DNA from: Rodentibacter caecimuris
GTDB lineage: Bacteria; Pseudomonadota; Gammaproteobacteria; Enterobacterales; Pasteurellaceae
Length of the DNA: 64,000 bases
NCBI RefSeq assembly: GCF_001019715.1
Contig: NZ_BBXJ01000001.1
Coordinates: 1,178,001 to 1,242,000, forward strand
Direction: 5' to 3'
Positions 56,504 to 64,000 of this stretch are shown piece after piece. The first letter of the stretch is position 1. Every line of letters starts with the position of its first letter. The notes under the pieces are model-generated. The model saw nothing but the letters and a program-made list of their open reading frames with translations, had not been told where the DNA came from and did no database searches. The translations under genes and the position numbers were made by a program.

Positions 56504-57703
56504 ATGTCAGAGATGTTATTAAATCCGTATTTCGGTGAGTTTGGCGGTATGTATGTACCGGAAATTCTCGTACCTGTACTTAAGCAATTAGAAAAAGCGT
56601 TTGTTGAAGCGAAAAATGACCCTGCATTTCAACATGAATTTCAAGATTTACTCAAAAATTATGCCGGCAGACCGACCGCACTTACCCTTTGTCGCAATCT
56701 GACAAAGGGGACAAAAGCTAAAATTTATCTTAAACGCGAAGATCTTTTGCATGGCGGCGCACATAAAACCAATCAAGTTCTCGGGCAAATTTTGCTCGCC
56801 AAACGGATGGGAAAAACCCGTATTATTGCAGAAACCGGAGCCGGTCAGCACGGTGTGGCAACGGCTCTCGCTTGTGCAATGCTTGATATGCCCTGCCGTG
56901 TTTATATGGGCGCAAAAGATGTGGAACGACAATCCCCTAATGTATTCCGTATGCGTTTAATGGGAGCTGAAGTTGTGCCTGTGCAGAAAGGTTCTTGTTC
57001 ATTAAAAGATGCTTGTTGCGAGGCGATGCGTGATTGGTCGGCAAATTATGAAAATACCCACTACTTGCTTGGTACGGCAGCCGGCCCTCACCCTTTTCCA
57101 ACCATTGTACGCGAATTCCAAAAAATGATTGGTGAAGAAACCAAACGCCAAATTCTGGAAAAAGAAGGCCGTTTGCCCGATGCGGTTATCGCCGCGGTTG
57201 GGGGCGGTTCCAATGCGATAGGTATGTTTACCGATTTTATTGATGAACCCAACGTACGTTTAATCGGTGTAGAACCGGCAGGCAAAGGCATTGCAACGGG
57301 CGAACACGGTGCACCGCTAGGGCATGCTAAAGTCGGCATTTATTTCGGAATGAAATCGCCATTAATGCAAACGGATGACGGGCAGGTTGAAGAATCTTAT
57401 TCGATTTCTGCGGGATTGGACTTCCCTTCTGTCGGGCCTCAACACGCTTATTTACAACGCATTGGACGAGCGGAATATCCCTCTATCACCGATGATGAGG
57501 CCTTAAATGCGTTCCAAGAACTCGCTAAACACGAAGGTATTATTCCTGCGTTAGAAAGTTCACATGCTCTTGCGTATGCACTTAAGATGATTCATCAAGA
57601 ACCGAATAAAGCACAAATTCTTGTGGTGAATTTATCGGGACGGGGTGATAAAGATATTTTCACTGTGGACAAAATTTTAACAGAAAAAGGAATCAAATCA
57701 TGA
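56504..57703 (+). CDS. trpB: Tryptophan synthase beta chain
   Basis: 399 residues. The PLP lysine is in [13 protein letters not shown], the phosphate-binding loop in VGGGSNAIG, and [10 protein letters not shown] is typical. It joins indole to serine. It overlaps trpA by four bases (ATGA) for coupled translation. One uptake core lies at 56675-56683. Confidence 0.97.
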   Translation: MSEMLLNPYFGEFGGMYVPEILVPVLKQLEKAFVEAKNDPAFQHEFQDLLKNYAGRPTALTLCRNLTKGTKAKIYLKREDLLHGGAHKTNQVLGQILLAKRMGKTRIIAETGAGQHGVATALACAMLDMPCRVYMGAKDVERQSPNVFRMRLMGAEVVPVQKGSCSLKDACCEAMRDWSANYENTHYLLGTAAGPHPFPTIVREFQKMIGEETKRQILEKEGRLPDAVIAAVGGGSNAIGMFTDFIDEPNVRLIGVEPAGKGIATGEHGAPLGHAKVGIYFGMKSPLMQTDDGQVEESYSISAGLDFPSVGPQHAYLQRIGRAEYPSITDDEALNAFQELAKHEGIIPALESSHALAYALKMIHQEPNKAQILVVNLSGRGDKDIFTVDKILTEKGIKS

Positions 57704-58506
57704 GTCGTTTTGACGCTAAATTTGCCGAACTCAAAGCAAAAAATGAAGGTGCATTTGTTCCCTTCGTAACCCTATGTGATCCTACTTTTGACCATTCTTT
57801 TGAGATTATTAGTACGCTTATTGATAATGGTGCCGATGCCCTTGAATTAGGCTTTCCTTTTTCTGATCCGCTATTAGACGGGCCTGTTATTCAAGCAGCC
57901 AATAATCGTGCATTAAATGCCGGACATAGCTCGGAGGACAGCTTTAAATTACTTAAAAAAGTGCGGTCAAAATATCCTGAGATTCCAATTAGTTTACTAC
58001 TTTGTGCCAATCTTATTTTTGCCAAAGGGCTTGATAGGTTTTATCAACACTGTGCCGATGTCGGAGTGGATGCTGTGTTAGTCGCTGATATTCCTCTATT
58101 AGCCAAGAATGAGTATATTCAAGCCGCGAAAAAATACGGTATTCAACCTGTCTTTATTTGCCCGCCAAATGCTGATGAAAAAACCGTACAAGGTGTGGCG
58201 GAGAATAGCGAGGGTTACACCTATCTGGTTTCCCGTGCCGGTGTTACCAGTGCTGAAAATCAAGCTCACGCAACAAATTTAGACAGACTTGTGGAACAAT
58301 TGAAACATTATAATGCGCCCCCTATTCTACAAGGTTTCGGCATTGCACAACCCAATCAAGTGAAAGAAGCCTTGCAATTAGGCGCTGCCGGTGCGATTTC
58401 AGGTTCTGCAACCGTAAAAATCATCGAATCTAATTTGGGCAATCATACAAAATGTTTAGTTGAACTCGCTGAGTTTGTTCAGCTGATGAAAGCGGCAACA
58501 AAATAA
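57700..58506 (+). CDS. trpA: Tryptophan synthase alpha chain
   Basis: 268 residues with the catalytic acids in [15 protein letters not shown] and VLVADIP, and the phosphate loops GISGSA-like (GAISGSATV). It splits indole-3-glycerol phosphate and channels indole to TrpB. Last gene of the operon, closed by a bidirectional hairpin. Confidence 0.96.
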   Translation: MSRFDAKFAELKAKNEGAFVPFVTLCDPTFDHSFEIISTLIDNGADALELGFPFSDPLLDGPVIQAANNRALNAGHSSEDSFKLLKKVRSKYPEIPISLLLCANLIFAKGLDRFYQHCADVGVDAVLVADIPLLAKNEYIQAAKKYGIQPVFICPPNADEKTVQGVAENSEGYTYLVSRAGVTSAENQAHATNLDRLVEQLKHYNAPPILQGFGIAQPNQVKEALQLGAAGAISGSATVKIIESNLGNHTKCLVELAEFVQLMKAATK

Positions 58507-58509
58507 TAA

Positions 58510-58552
58510 AAAATCACCCGCACTTTCTAAAATACGGGTGATTTTCTGTTTT
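58510..58552. terminator. Bidirectional terminator between trpA and sspB
   Basis: AAAATCACCCG (58510-58520) and CGGGTGATTTT (58535-58545) with a 14-base loop and T tracts on both strands. Confidence 0.88.
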
Positions 58553-58556
58553 TATC

Positions 58557-59006
58557 TTAATCTACAATTCTTAGATGAGAAGCCGATTTTGCCGGAACTT
58601 TTTTATTGGTTTTTGGTTTATCAACCGCTTCGGTAAAGTTACTCGGCTGATCAGACTGTGGTTGACGGTTTAATTCATCATAAACTGTTTCAGGTTCAAA
58701 CATTACACCATCACCATTTTCCCGAGCATAAATCGCAAGTGCGGCTCCCATAGGGATATAAAGCTCTCTAGCCACGCCATTAAAACGCGCATTAAATTGA
58801 ATAAAATCATTCGTAAGTTGCAAGTTTCCCGTGGCACTTGCCGAGAGATTCAGCACAATTTGCCCGTCTTTGACATATTCGGCAGGTACATTTACGCCCC
58901 AATATGTGGCATCCACAACCAAATAGGGCGTAAAATCATTATCGCTCAACCAGTCATAATAAGCCCTTAATAAATAAGGTCGTTTTGGAGAGGATTTATA
59001 TTCCAT
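58557..59006 (-). CDS. sspB: ClpXP adaptor SspB
   Basis: 149 residues. The N-terminal substrate-binding domain (SPKRPYLLRAYYDWLSDNDFTPYLVVDA) is typical, and the C-terminal tail ends in KSASHLRIVD, the short ClpX-binding motif after a flexible linker. It delivers SsrA-tagged proteins to ClpXP. Its start overlaps the sspA stop by one base. Confidence 0.95.
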   Translation of the reverse strand: MEYKSSPKRPYLLRAYYDWLSDNDFTPYLVVDATYWGVNVPAEYVKDGQIVLNLSASATGNLQLTNDFIQFNARFNGVARELYIPMGAALAIYARENGDGVMFEPETVYDELNRQPQSDQPSNFTEAVDKPKTNKKVPAKSASHLRIVD

Positions 59007-59644
59007 TATTTATCGTCCATCAGGTTCTTAGGCGCAGCCTCACCTACGGATTGTAAAAAGGAATCTCGACTAAATACACGATCCATATAGCCTTTTAAAG
59101 CTTTGCTGCCGGCACCGGTAAATTCTACACCCAATTGTTTTAATTTCCATAGTAATGGGGCGATGTAGCAATCAACCAAACTGAATTCTTCACTCATAAA
59201 ATAAGGCATTTGTTGGAAAATAGGCGAAACAGCCAATAATTCTTCTTTTAACTGTCTTAATGCTTCCGCACGTTCCGATTCATTGCCTTTTTCCGCTTTC
59301 ATTAAAGTTGGATACCAATCTTGCTCTATACGCAACATTAAAAGACGAGTTTTCCCCCTTGCAATAGGATAAACCGGCATAAGCGGCGGATGAGGGAAAC
59401 GTTCATCAAGATATTCCATAATAATACGTGAATTAAATAATACTAAATCACGATCAACCAATGTTGGCAAAGAGCCATAAGGATTTAATTCCATTAAATC
59501 TTCCGATAATGCTTGCGGGTTAACTTCTTCATTTTCATAAGCCACCCCTTTTTCCGCCAATACAATTTTCACTTGATGACAGTAAATATCATCTTTATTT
59601 GAGAAAAGAGTCATAACAGAACGTTTACTTGATGCATTGGACAT
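59006..59644 (-). CDS. sspA: Stringent starvation protein A
   Basis: 212 residues, a glutathione-S-transferase-like fold (MTLFSNKDDIYCHQVKIVLAEKG, EDLMELNPYGSLPTLVDRD). It binds RNA polymerase and affects stationary-phase and acid responses. It forms the usual rplM-rpsI-sspA-sspB neighbourhood, but a terminator separates it from rpsI. Confidence 0.94.
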   Translation of the reverse strand: MSNASSKRSVMTLFSNKDDIYCHQVKIVLAEKGVAYENEEVNPQALSEDLMELNPYGSLPTLVDRDLVLFNSRIIMEYLDERFPHPPLMPVYPIARGKTRLLMLRIEQDWYPTLMKAEKGNESERAEALRQLKEELLAVSPIFQQMPYFMSEEFSLVDCYIAPLLWKLKQLGVEFTGAGSKALKGYMDRVFSRDSFLQSVGEAAPKNLMDDK

Positions 59645-59781
59645 TGATTCCTCCGAAGATTCAAAATGCTATATTATTTTTCTTAAAAAAGGTTGGACAT
59701 TCTAACATAAATCCGCTTTATATTGCCAAATAAATCTGACTTTTTCTTTAGTTTCATAAAGTTACATGATTTTATAAATAT

Positions 59782-59809
59782 AAAAAAAGCAGGGATATTT
59801 CCCTGCTTC
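59782..59809 (-). terminator. rpsI terminator
   Basis: On the - strand AGCAGGGA-AATA-TCCCTGCT followed by T, 20 bases past the rpsI stop. Confidence 0.9.
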
Positions 59810-59827
59810 TGAAACGAAAATAAGAAA

Positions 59828-60220
59828 TTAACGTTTTGAGTATTGTGGACGACGACGTGCTTTGTGCAAGCCCACTTTTTTACGTTCAACACGACGTGCA
59901 TCACGAGTAACGAAACCGGCTGCACGAAGAGCAGGACGTAAAGTTTCATCGTATTCAATTAATGCACGAGTAATACCGTGACGGATTGCACCGGCTTGAC
60001 CGGAAATACCACCACCTTTTACAGTGATGTATAGATCTAATTTGTCGGTTAATTCAACCAATTCTAAAGGTTGACGTACAATCATACGTGCAGTTTCGCG
60101 ACCGAAATACACGTCTAACTCACGTTGGTTGATAGTGATTTTACCACTGCCCGGTTTAATAAATACACGAGCTGAAGAGCTTTTGCGGCGACCTGTGCCG
60201 TAGTTTTGATTCTCTGCCAT
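59828..60220 (-). CDS. rpsI: 30S ribosomal protein S9
   Basis: 130 residues with [18 protein letters not shown] near the start and the basic tail ending in QYSKR that reaches the P site. It follows rplM by 16 bases. Confidence 0.98.
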   Translation of the reverse strand: MAENQNYGTGRRKSSSARVFIKPGSGKITINQRELDVYFGRETARMIVRQPLELVELTDKLDLYITVKGGGISGQAGAIRHGITRALIEYDETLRPALRAAGFVTRDARRVERKKVGLHKARRRPQYSKR

Positions 60221-60236
60221 ATCCTAAACCTCGTGA

Positions 60237-60668
<432 letters not shown>

Positions 60669-60765
60669 TTAATTACCAAAAATTAAGTTTGATACCCAGT
60701 GTTTCTATGAAACACAACCATTGATCTTAATCATCACCCCTTCAAGTGTGATACAGATAAAATAA

Positions 60766-60786
60766 TGCACGGTGGGAATCCGTGCA
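60766..60786 (-). promoter_or_regulatory. Hairpin at the 5' end of the rplM leader
   Basis: TGCACGG and CCGTGCA pair over seven bases with a seven-base loop, about 10-30 bases after the predicted transcription start. Candidate L13 autoregulatory element or transcript-stabilising stem. Confidence 0.5.
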
Positions 60787-60802
60787 CTTACAGGGTCGGC
60801 AT

Positions 60803-60831
60803 ATTATACATATTTTTCCGTCAAATGCTAA
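60803..60831 (-). promoter_or_regulatory. rplM-rpsI promoter
   Basis: On the - strand a perfect TATAAT (60808-60803) lies 17 bases after TTAGCA (60831-60826). It is followed by a GC-rich stretch (GCCGACCC). The leader to rplM is about 130 bases. Confidence 0.6.
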
Positions 60832-60912
60832 TTCTTTGTGTAAAAAATCTTCATAGTTATGTTTATCTTACGAATATTAATATAATTAATGTTTTTAATG
60901 AATTTATTAAAA

Positions 60913-60941
60913 TTGACTCATGAATAAAGTTAATTTATTGT
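60913..60941 (+). promoter_or_regulatory. metF promoter
   Basis: TTGACT (60913-60918), 17 bases, TATTGT (60936-60941), 34 bases before the metF start. No AGACGTCT-type MetJ repeat is visible. Confidence 0.55.
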
Positions 60942-60957
60942 CATATCACACAATTAA

Positions 60958-61860
<903 letters not shown>

Positions 61861-61865
61861 AAAAC

Positions 61866-61896
61866 AAAAGTGCGGTTAAAATTAACCGCACTTTTT
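61866..61896. terminator. Inverted uptake-sequence pair ending metF and the NlpC gene
   Basis: AAAAGTGCGGTTAA (61866-61879) and TTAACCGCACTTTT (61882-61895) form a 14-pair stem with a two-base loop in the linear sequence, at a convergent junction. Confidence 0.9.
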
Positions 61897-61899
61897 ACT

Positions 61900-62391
61900 T
61901 TAAATTCGCCTTGCTTGCCAAAACGTTTTTGTCCAGTAAGGTGTATTCATCGAAGAATAAATAACGCCACCTTTCGTAGAGGCGTGAAGAAATTTACCAT
62001 CTTTAACATAGATCCCAACATGATAACCGTTCGGCCCACGTCCTGTTTTAAAGAAAATTAGGTCACCGGTTTGAATGTCTTCCTTACGAATAAGTTTTCC
62101 ATGTCTAGCCTGTTCTTTTGTCGTTCTAGGTAAAGCAATATTAAAACGATCAAAAAAAGTTTTTTGAACAAATCCGGAACAATCTACCCCATGTCTGGAT
62201 TTTCCGCCTAATACATAAGGCGTTCCCGCCCATTCATACTGTTGTTCGCTCAATAACGTAATTGCCATAATAGGATCATCAATTTTTCCTTTATAATTAA
62301 TGGCATAATTTTCCTTTTCGGAATACCCTGAAGAACAAGCAAATAACAGCATTGTAGTAAAAACAAGAAGTAACCTTTCAATCGATCTCAT
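61900..62391 (-). CDS. NlpC/P60-family lipoprotein peptidase
   Basis: 163 residues from ATG 62391; the frame opens four codons earlier at TTG. A lipoprotein signal (RLLLVFTTMLLFAC) is followed by the papain-like domain: catalytic Cys in GVDCSGFVQ, His in YHVGIYV and a third polar residue H in FLHAST. It should hydrolyse peptidoglycan stem peptides at the outer membrane, related to NlpC and MepS (Spr). It is convergent with metF. Confidence 0.9.
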   Translation of the reverse strand: MRSIERLLLVFTTMLLFACSSGYSEKENYAINYKGKIDDPIMAITLLSEQQYEWAGTPYVLGGKSRHGVDCSGFVQKTFFDRFNIALPRTTKEQARHGKLIRKEDIQTGDLIFFKTGRGPNGYHVGIYVKDGKFLHASTKGGVIYSSMNTPYWTKTFWQARRI

Positions 62392-62408
62392 TTTATATCT
62401 CAAAGAAC

Positions 62409-62438
62409 AAAAGTGCGGCTAAAAATAACCGCACTTTT
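62409..62438. terminator. Uptake-sequence hairpin between ihfA and the NlpC gene
   Basis: AAAAGTGCGGCTA faces TAACCGCACTTTT, 13 bases with one G-to-C-type change in the left core (GCGGC instead of GCGGT). It lies just past the ihfA stop and has T tracts on both strands. Confidence 0.8.
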
Positions 62439-62441
62439 CAT

Positions 62442-62738
62442 TTATCGACTTATTTTCGCTTTTTCAACTCTCGTACGTAATTTCTGCCCCGGTTTAAATG
62501 CCACCACACGGCGTGCTGAAACCGGTACGCTTTCCCCTGTTTTAGGATTACGTCCCGGACGAGAAGCTTTATCACGTAATTCAAAATTACCGAATCCCGA
62601 TAATTTCACATCACAGCCAGATTCAAGAGATAAGCGAATTTCTTCAAAAAAATCATCCACTAAGTTCTTAGCCTCTAATTTTTGCAACCGATATTTTTCA
62701 ATTAAAAATTCGGTAATATCAATTTTTGTAAGCGTCAT
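62442..62738 (-). CDS. ihfA: Integration host factor subunit alpha
   Basis: 98 residues, HU/IHF fold with [24 protein letters not shown] (in part) including the intercalating proline arm. It bends DNA with IhfB and supports recombination, transcription and phage processes. It follows pheT by four bases, the classical pheST-ihfA order. Confidence 0.97.
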   Translation of the reverse strand: MTLTKIDITEFLIEKYRLQKLEAKNLVDDFFEEIRLSLESGCDVKLSGFGNFELRDKASRPGRNPKTGESVPVSARRVVAFKPGQKLRTRVEKAKISR

Positions 62739-62742
62739 AGGT

Positions 62743-64000
62743 TTAGTCTCTTAATTCAGCGTTAAAACGTTGTTTAACTTCATCTAACACAGCGGAAATT
62801 ACAGCGTTGATTTCATCGTCTTCCAAGGTTTTTTCATTGTCTTGAATCGTCAAACTGATAGCAAGGCTCTTTGTACCTGACGGTACGCCAATACCTTTAT
62901 ACACATCAAATAAATTCACTTGAGTGAGTTTTTCCCCACCAGCTTGCTTACATGCATCAATGACATCACCAGCAGCAATTTCATCCGCTACCACAAGTGC
63001 CAAGTCTCGGCGATTCGCCGGGAATTTGGAAATTTTCCTTGCTTGTATGACATTCCGATTTGCAATTGCGTTCCATAAAATTTCAAATACAACTATTTTT
63101 CCATTTAACCCCAATTTTTGAGAAACTGATGGATGAAGCGTACCAATAAAGCCAATTTCTTTACCGTCCAGTTCGATTGATGCAGATTGTCCCGGATGTA
63201 ATGCCGCAAAAGTTTTTGCGACAAAACGTACTTTATTTCCCACTCCGGTTAAAGACAACAGGCTTTCTAAATCGCCTTTTAAATCAAAGAAATCTACTGA
63301 TTCCGCTTTATTATTCCAACTTTCGTTACTTGTCGTACCACTCATTACCGCACTTAATACAAATTCTTGACGTACGCCGAATTCAGCATCGGCATCAGGA
63401 ATAAATCGTAATCCCGTTTCAAACAAGCGAACACGGTTTTGTTGACGGTTTTGGTTATATAGCACTGCTCCGAGTAAGCCGCTTAACAATGAAACTCGCA
63501 TTACCGACATTTCGGTGGAAATAGGGTTTGGTAGCGCTAGCGCCTCCTGATGAGGATGCAATAGACTTTGTACTTTTGGATCAACGAAACTATAAGTGAT
63601 CGCTTCTTGGTAATCTGAATCTACAAGTGCGGTCTTAATTCGGGCTAAATCCAATACGGCTTCTTTATGATCACGCATACGCAAATGTGCCAGCGGTGCA
63701 TTGTTTGGAATGCTGTTATAACCATAAATACGCGCAACTTCTTCAATTAAATCTTCTTCAATATCAATATCGAAACGCCAGCTTACTGAGGTTACCGTCC
63801 ATACATTATTTTCGTATTGAACATCAAAACCGAGGCGTTCAAAAATATCGGTAACAATCTCGGTTTCAATATGATGCCCCAGTAAAGCATCTAATTTCTC
63901 ACGATGAAGTTGAATTTTTTTGACTTTCGGTAAAAATTCTTCATTTACCGCCTCATTAATTGCTCCACTCTCACCGCCACAAATTTCAAGTAATAATGCC
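62743..64000 (-). CDS. pheT: Phenylalanyl-tRNA synthetase beta subunit, C-terminal part (partial)
   Basis: The frame is open from the stop at 62743 to the window edge, about 419 codons; the 5' half lies outside. [43 protein letters not shown], the B7 catalytic-like region and the C-terminal anticodon-binding domain ([16 protein letters not shown]) identify PheT. It pairs with PheS to charge tRNA-Phe. The apparent start at 63684 is internal (TTG) and not real. Confidence 0.96.
   Translation of the reverse strand, partial: ALLLEICGGESGAINEAVNEEFLPKVKKIQLHREKLDALLGHHIETEIVTDIFERLGFDVQYENNVWTVTSVSWRFDIDIEEDLIEEVARIYGYNSIPNNAPLAHLRMRDHKEAVLDLARIKTALVDSDYQEAITYSFVDPKVQSLLHPHQEALALPNPISTEMSVMRVSLLSGLLGAVLYNQNRQQNRVRLFETGLRFIPDADAEFGVRQEFVLSAVMSGTTSNESWNNKAESVDFFDLKGDLESLLSLTGVGNKVRFVAKTFAALHPGQSASIELDGKEIGFIGTLHPSVSQKLGLNGKIVVFEILWNAIANRNVIQARKISKFPANRRDLALVVADEIAAGDVIDACKQAGGEKLTQVNLFDVYKGIGVPSGTKSLAISLTIQDNEKTLEDDEINAVISAVLDEVKQRFNAELRD

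Noticed and set aside
59683-59958. 91-codon frame overlapping the rpsI 3' end on the same strand
   Set aside because: Out of frame with rpsI, runs through its terminator and has no ribosome site.
63662-63684. Start of pheT within the window at 63684
   Set aside because: The frame continues upstream without a stop and encodes conserved PheT sequence ([12 protein letters not shown]), so the gene is cut by the window edge.

Overview
The window looks like a chromosome segment from a Pasteurellaceae bacterium of the Haemophilus / Aggregatibacter / Pasteurella branch. It is AT-rich and carries the Haemophilus-type DNA uptake signal core AAGTGCGGT; I counted at least 45 copies by eye on the two strands. 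Many gene neighbourhoods match those known from Haemophilus influenzae (tandem ferritins, moaACDE, thermonuclease-csd-queF, rimP-nusA-infB, ygiW-qseBC, trp with a ydfG-type gene, rplM-rpsI-sspAB, pheT-ihfA). The nadV gene implies a species that can use nicotinamide as an NAD precursor. I cannot name the species.

Layout. 1-5984: the right part of a filamentous (inovirus-type) prophage, cut by the window edge: small membrane proteins, major coat, a 24-residue minor protein, a TspB/pIII-like adhesin, a pVI-like protein, Zot/pI ATPase, its own secretin, an EexN-like exclusion lipoprotein and an unknown gene. It abuts a nearly textbook dif site (5985-6012), so it probably entered by host XerC/XerD recombination and the window lies at the replication terminus. 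6-10.8 kb: two ferritins, the molybdopterin genes moaACDE behind a probable Moco riboswitch, and divergent yvcK. 10.8-17.1 kb: thiI, xseB-ispA-dxs (isoprenoid/DXP route), dgt. 17.1-22.1 kb: yohK/yohJ, a secreted nuclease, csdA-csdE cysteine desulfurase, a zinc-ribbon protein and queF. 22.5-24.6 kb: a FetA/FrpB-type iron receptor behind a candidate Fur box.

24.7-33 kb: a sugar module consisting of a Mak-type ROK fructokinase, an OmpR-class regulator, an rbsACB-like ABC transporter and a divergent hybrid histidine kinase; kinase and regulator bracket the transporter. 33-42.4 kb: tyrA, then truB-rbfA, nadV inserted before infB-nusA-rimP, and initiator tRNA-Met. 42.4-44.9 kb: a 44-residue glycine-rich lipoprotein coupled to a kinase-fold protein, a YceB-like protein and a DUF72 protein. 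45-49.6 kb: ygiW-qseB-qseC with a perfect QseB/PmrA-type box, and thrS with a leader hairpin mimicking a tRNA-Thr anticodon loop.

49.8-58.5 kb: azoR and a full tryptophan cluster trpEG-(tautomerase)-trpDC-(SDR)-trpBA under a TrpR-type operator with no room for an attenuator. 58.5-64 kb: sspBA, rpsI-rplM, metF, an NlpC/P60 lipoprotein, ihfA and the 3' part of pheT, which runs off the right edge. Inverted uptake-sequence pairs serve as terminator-like hairpins at several gene ends.
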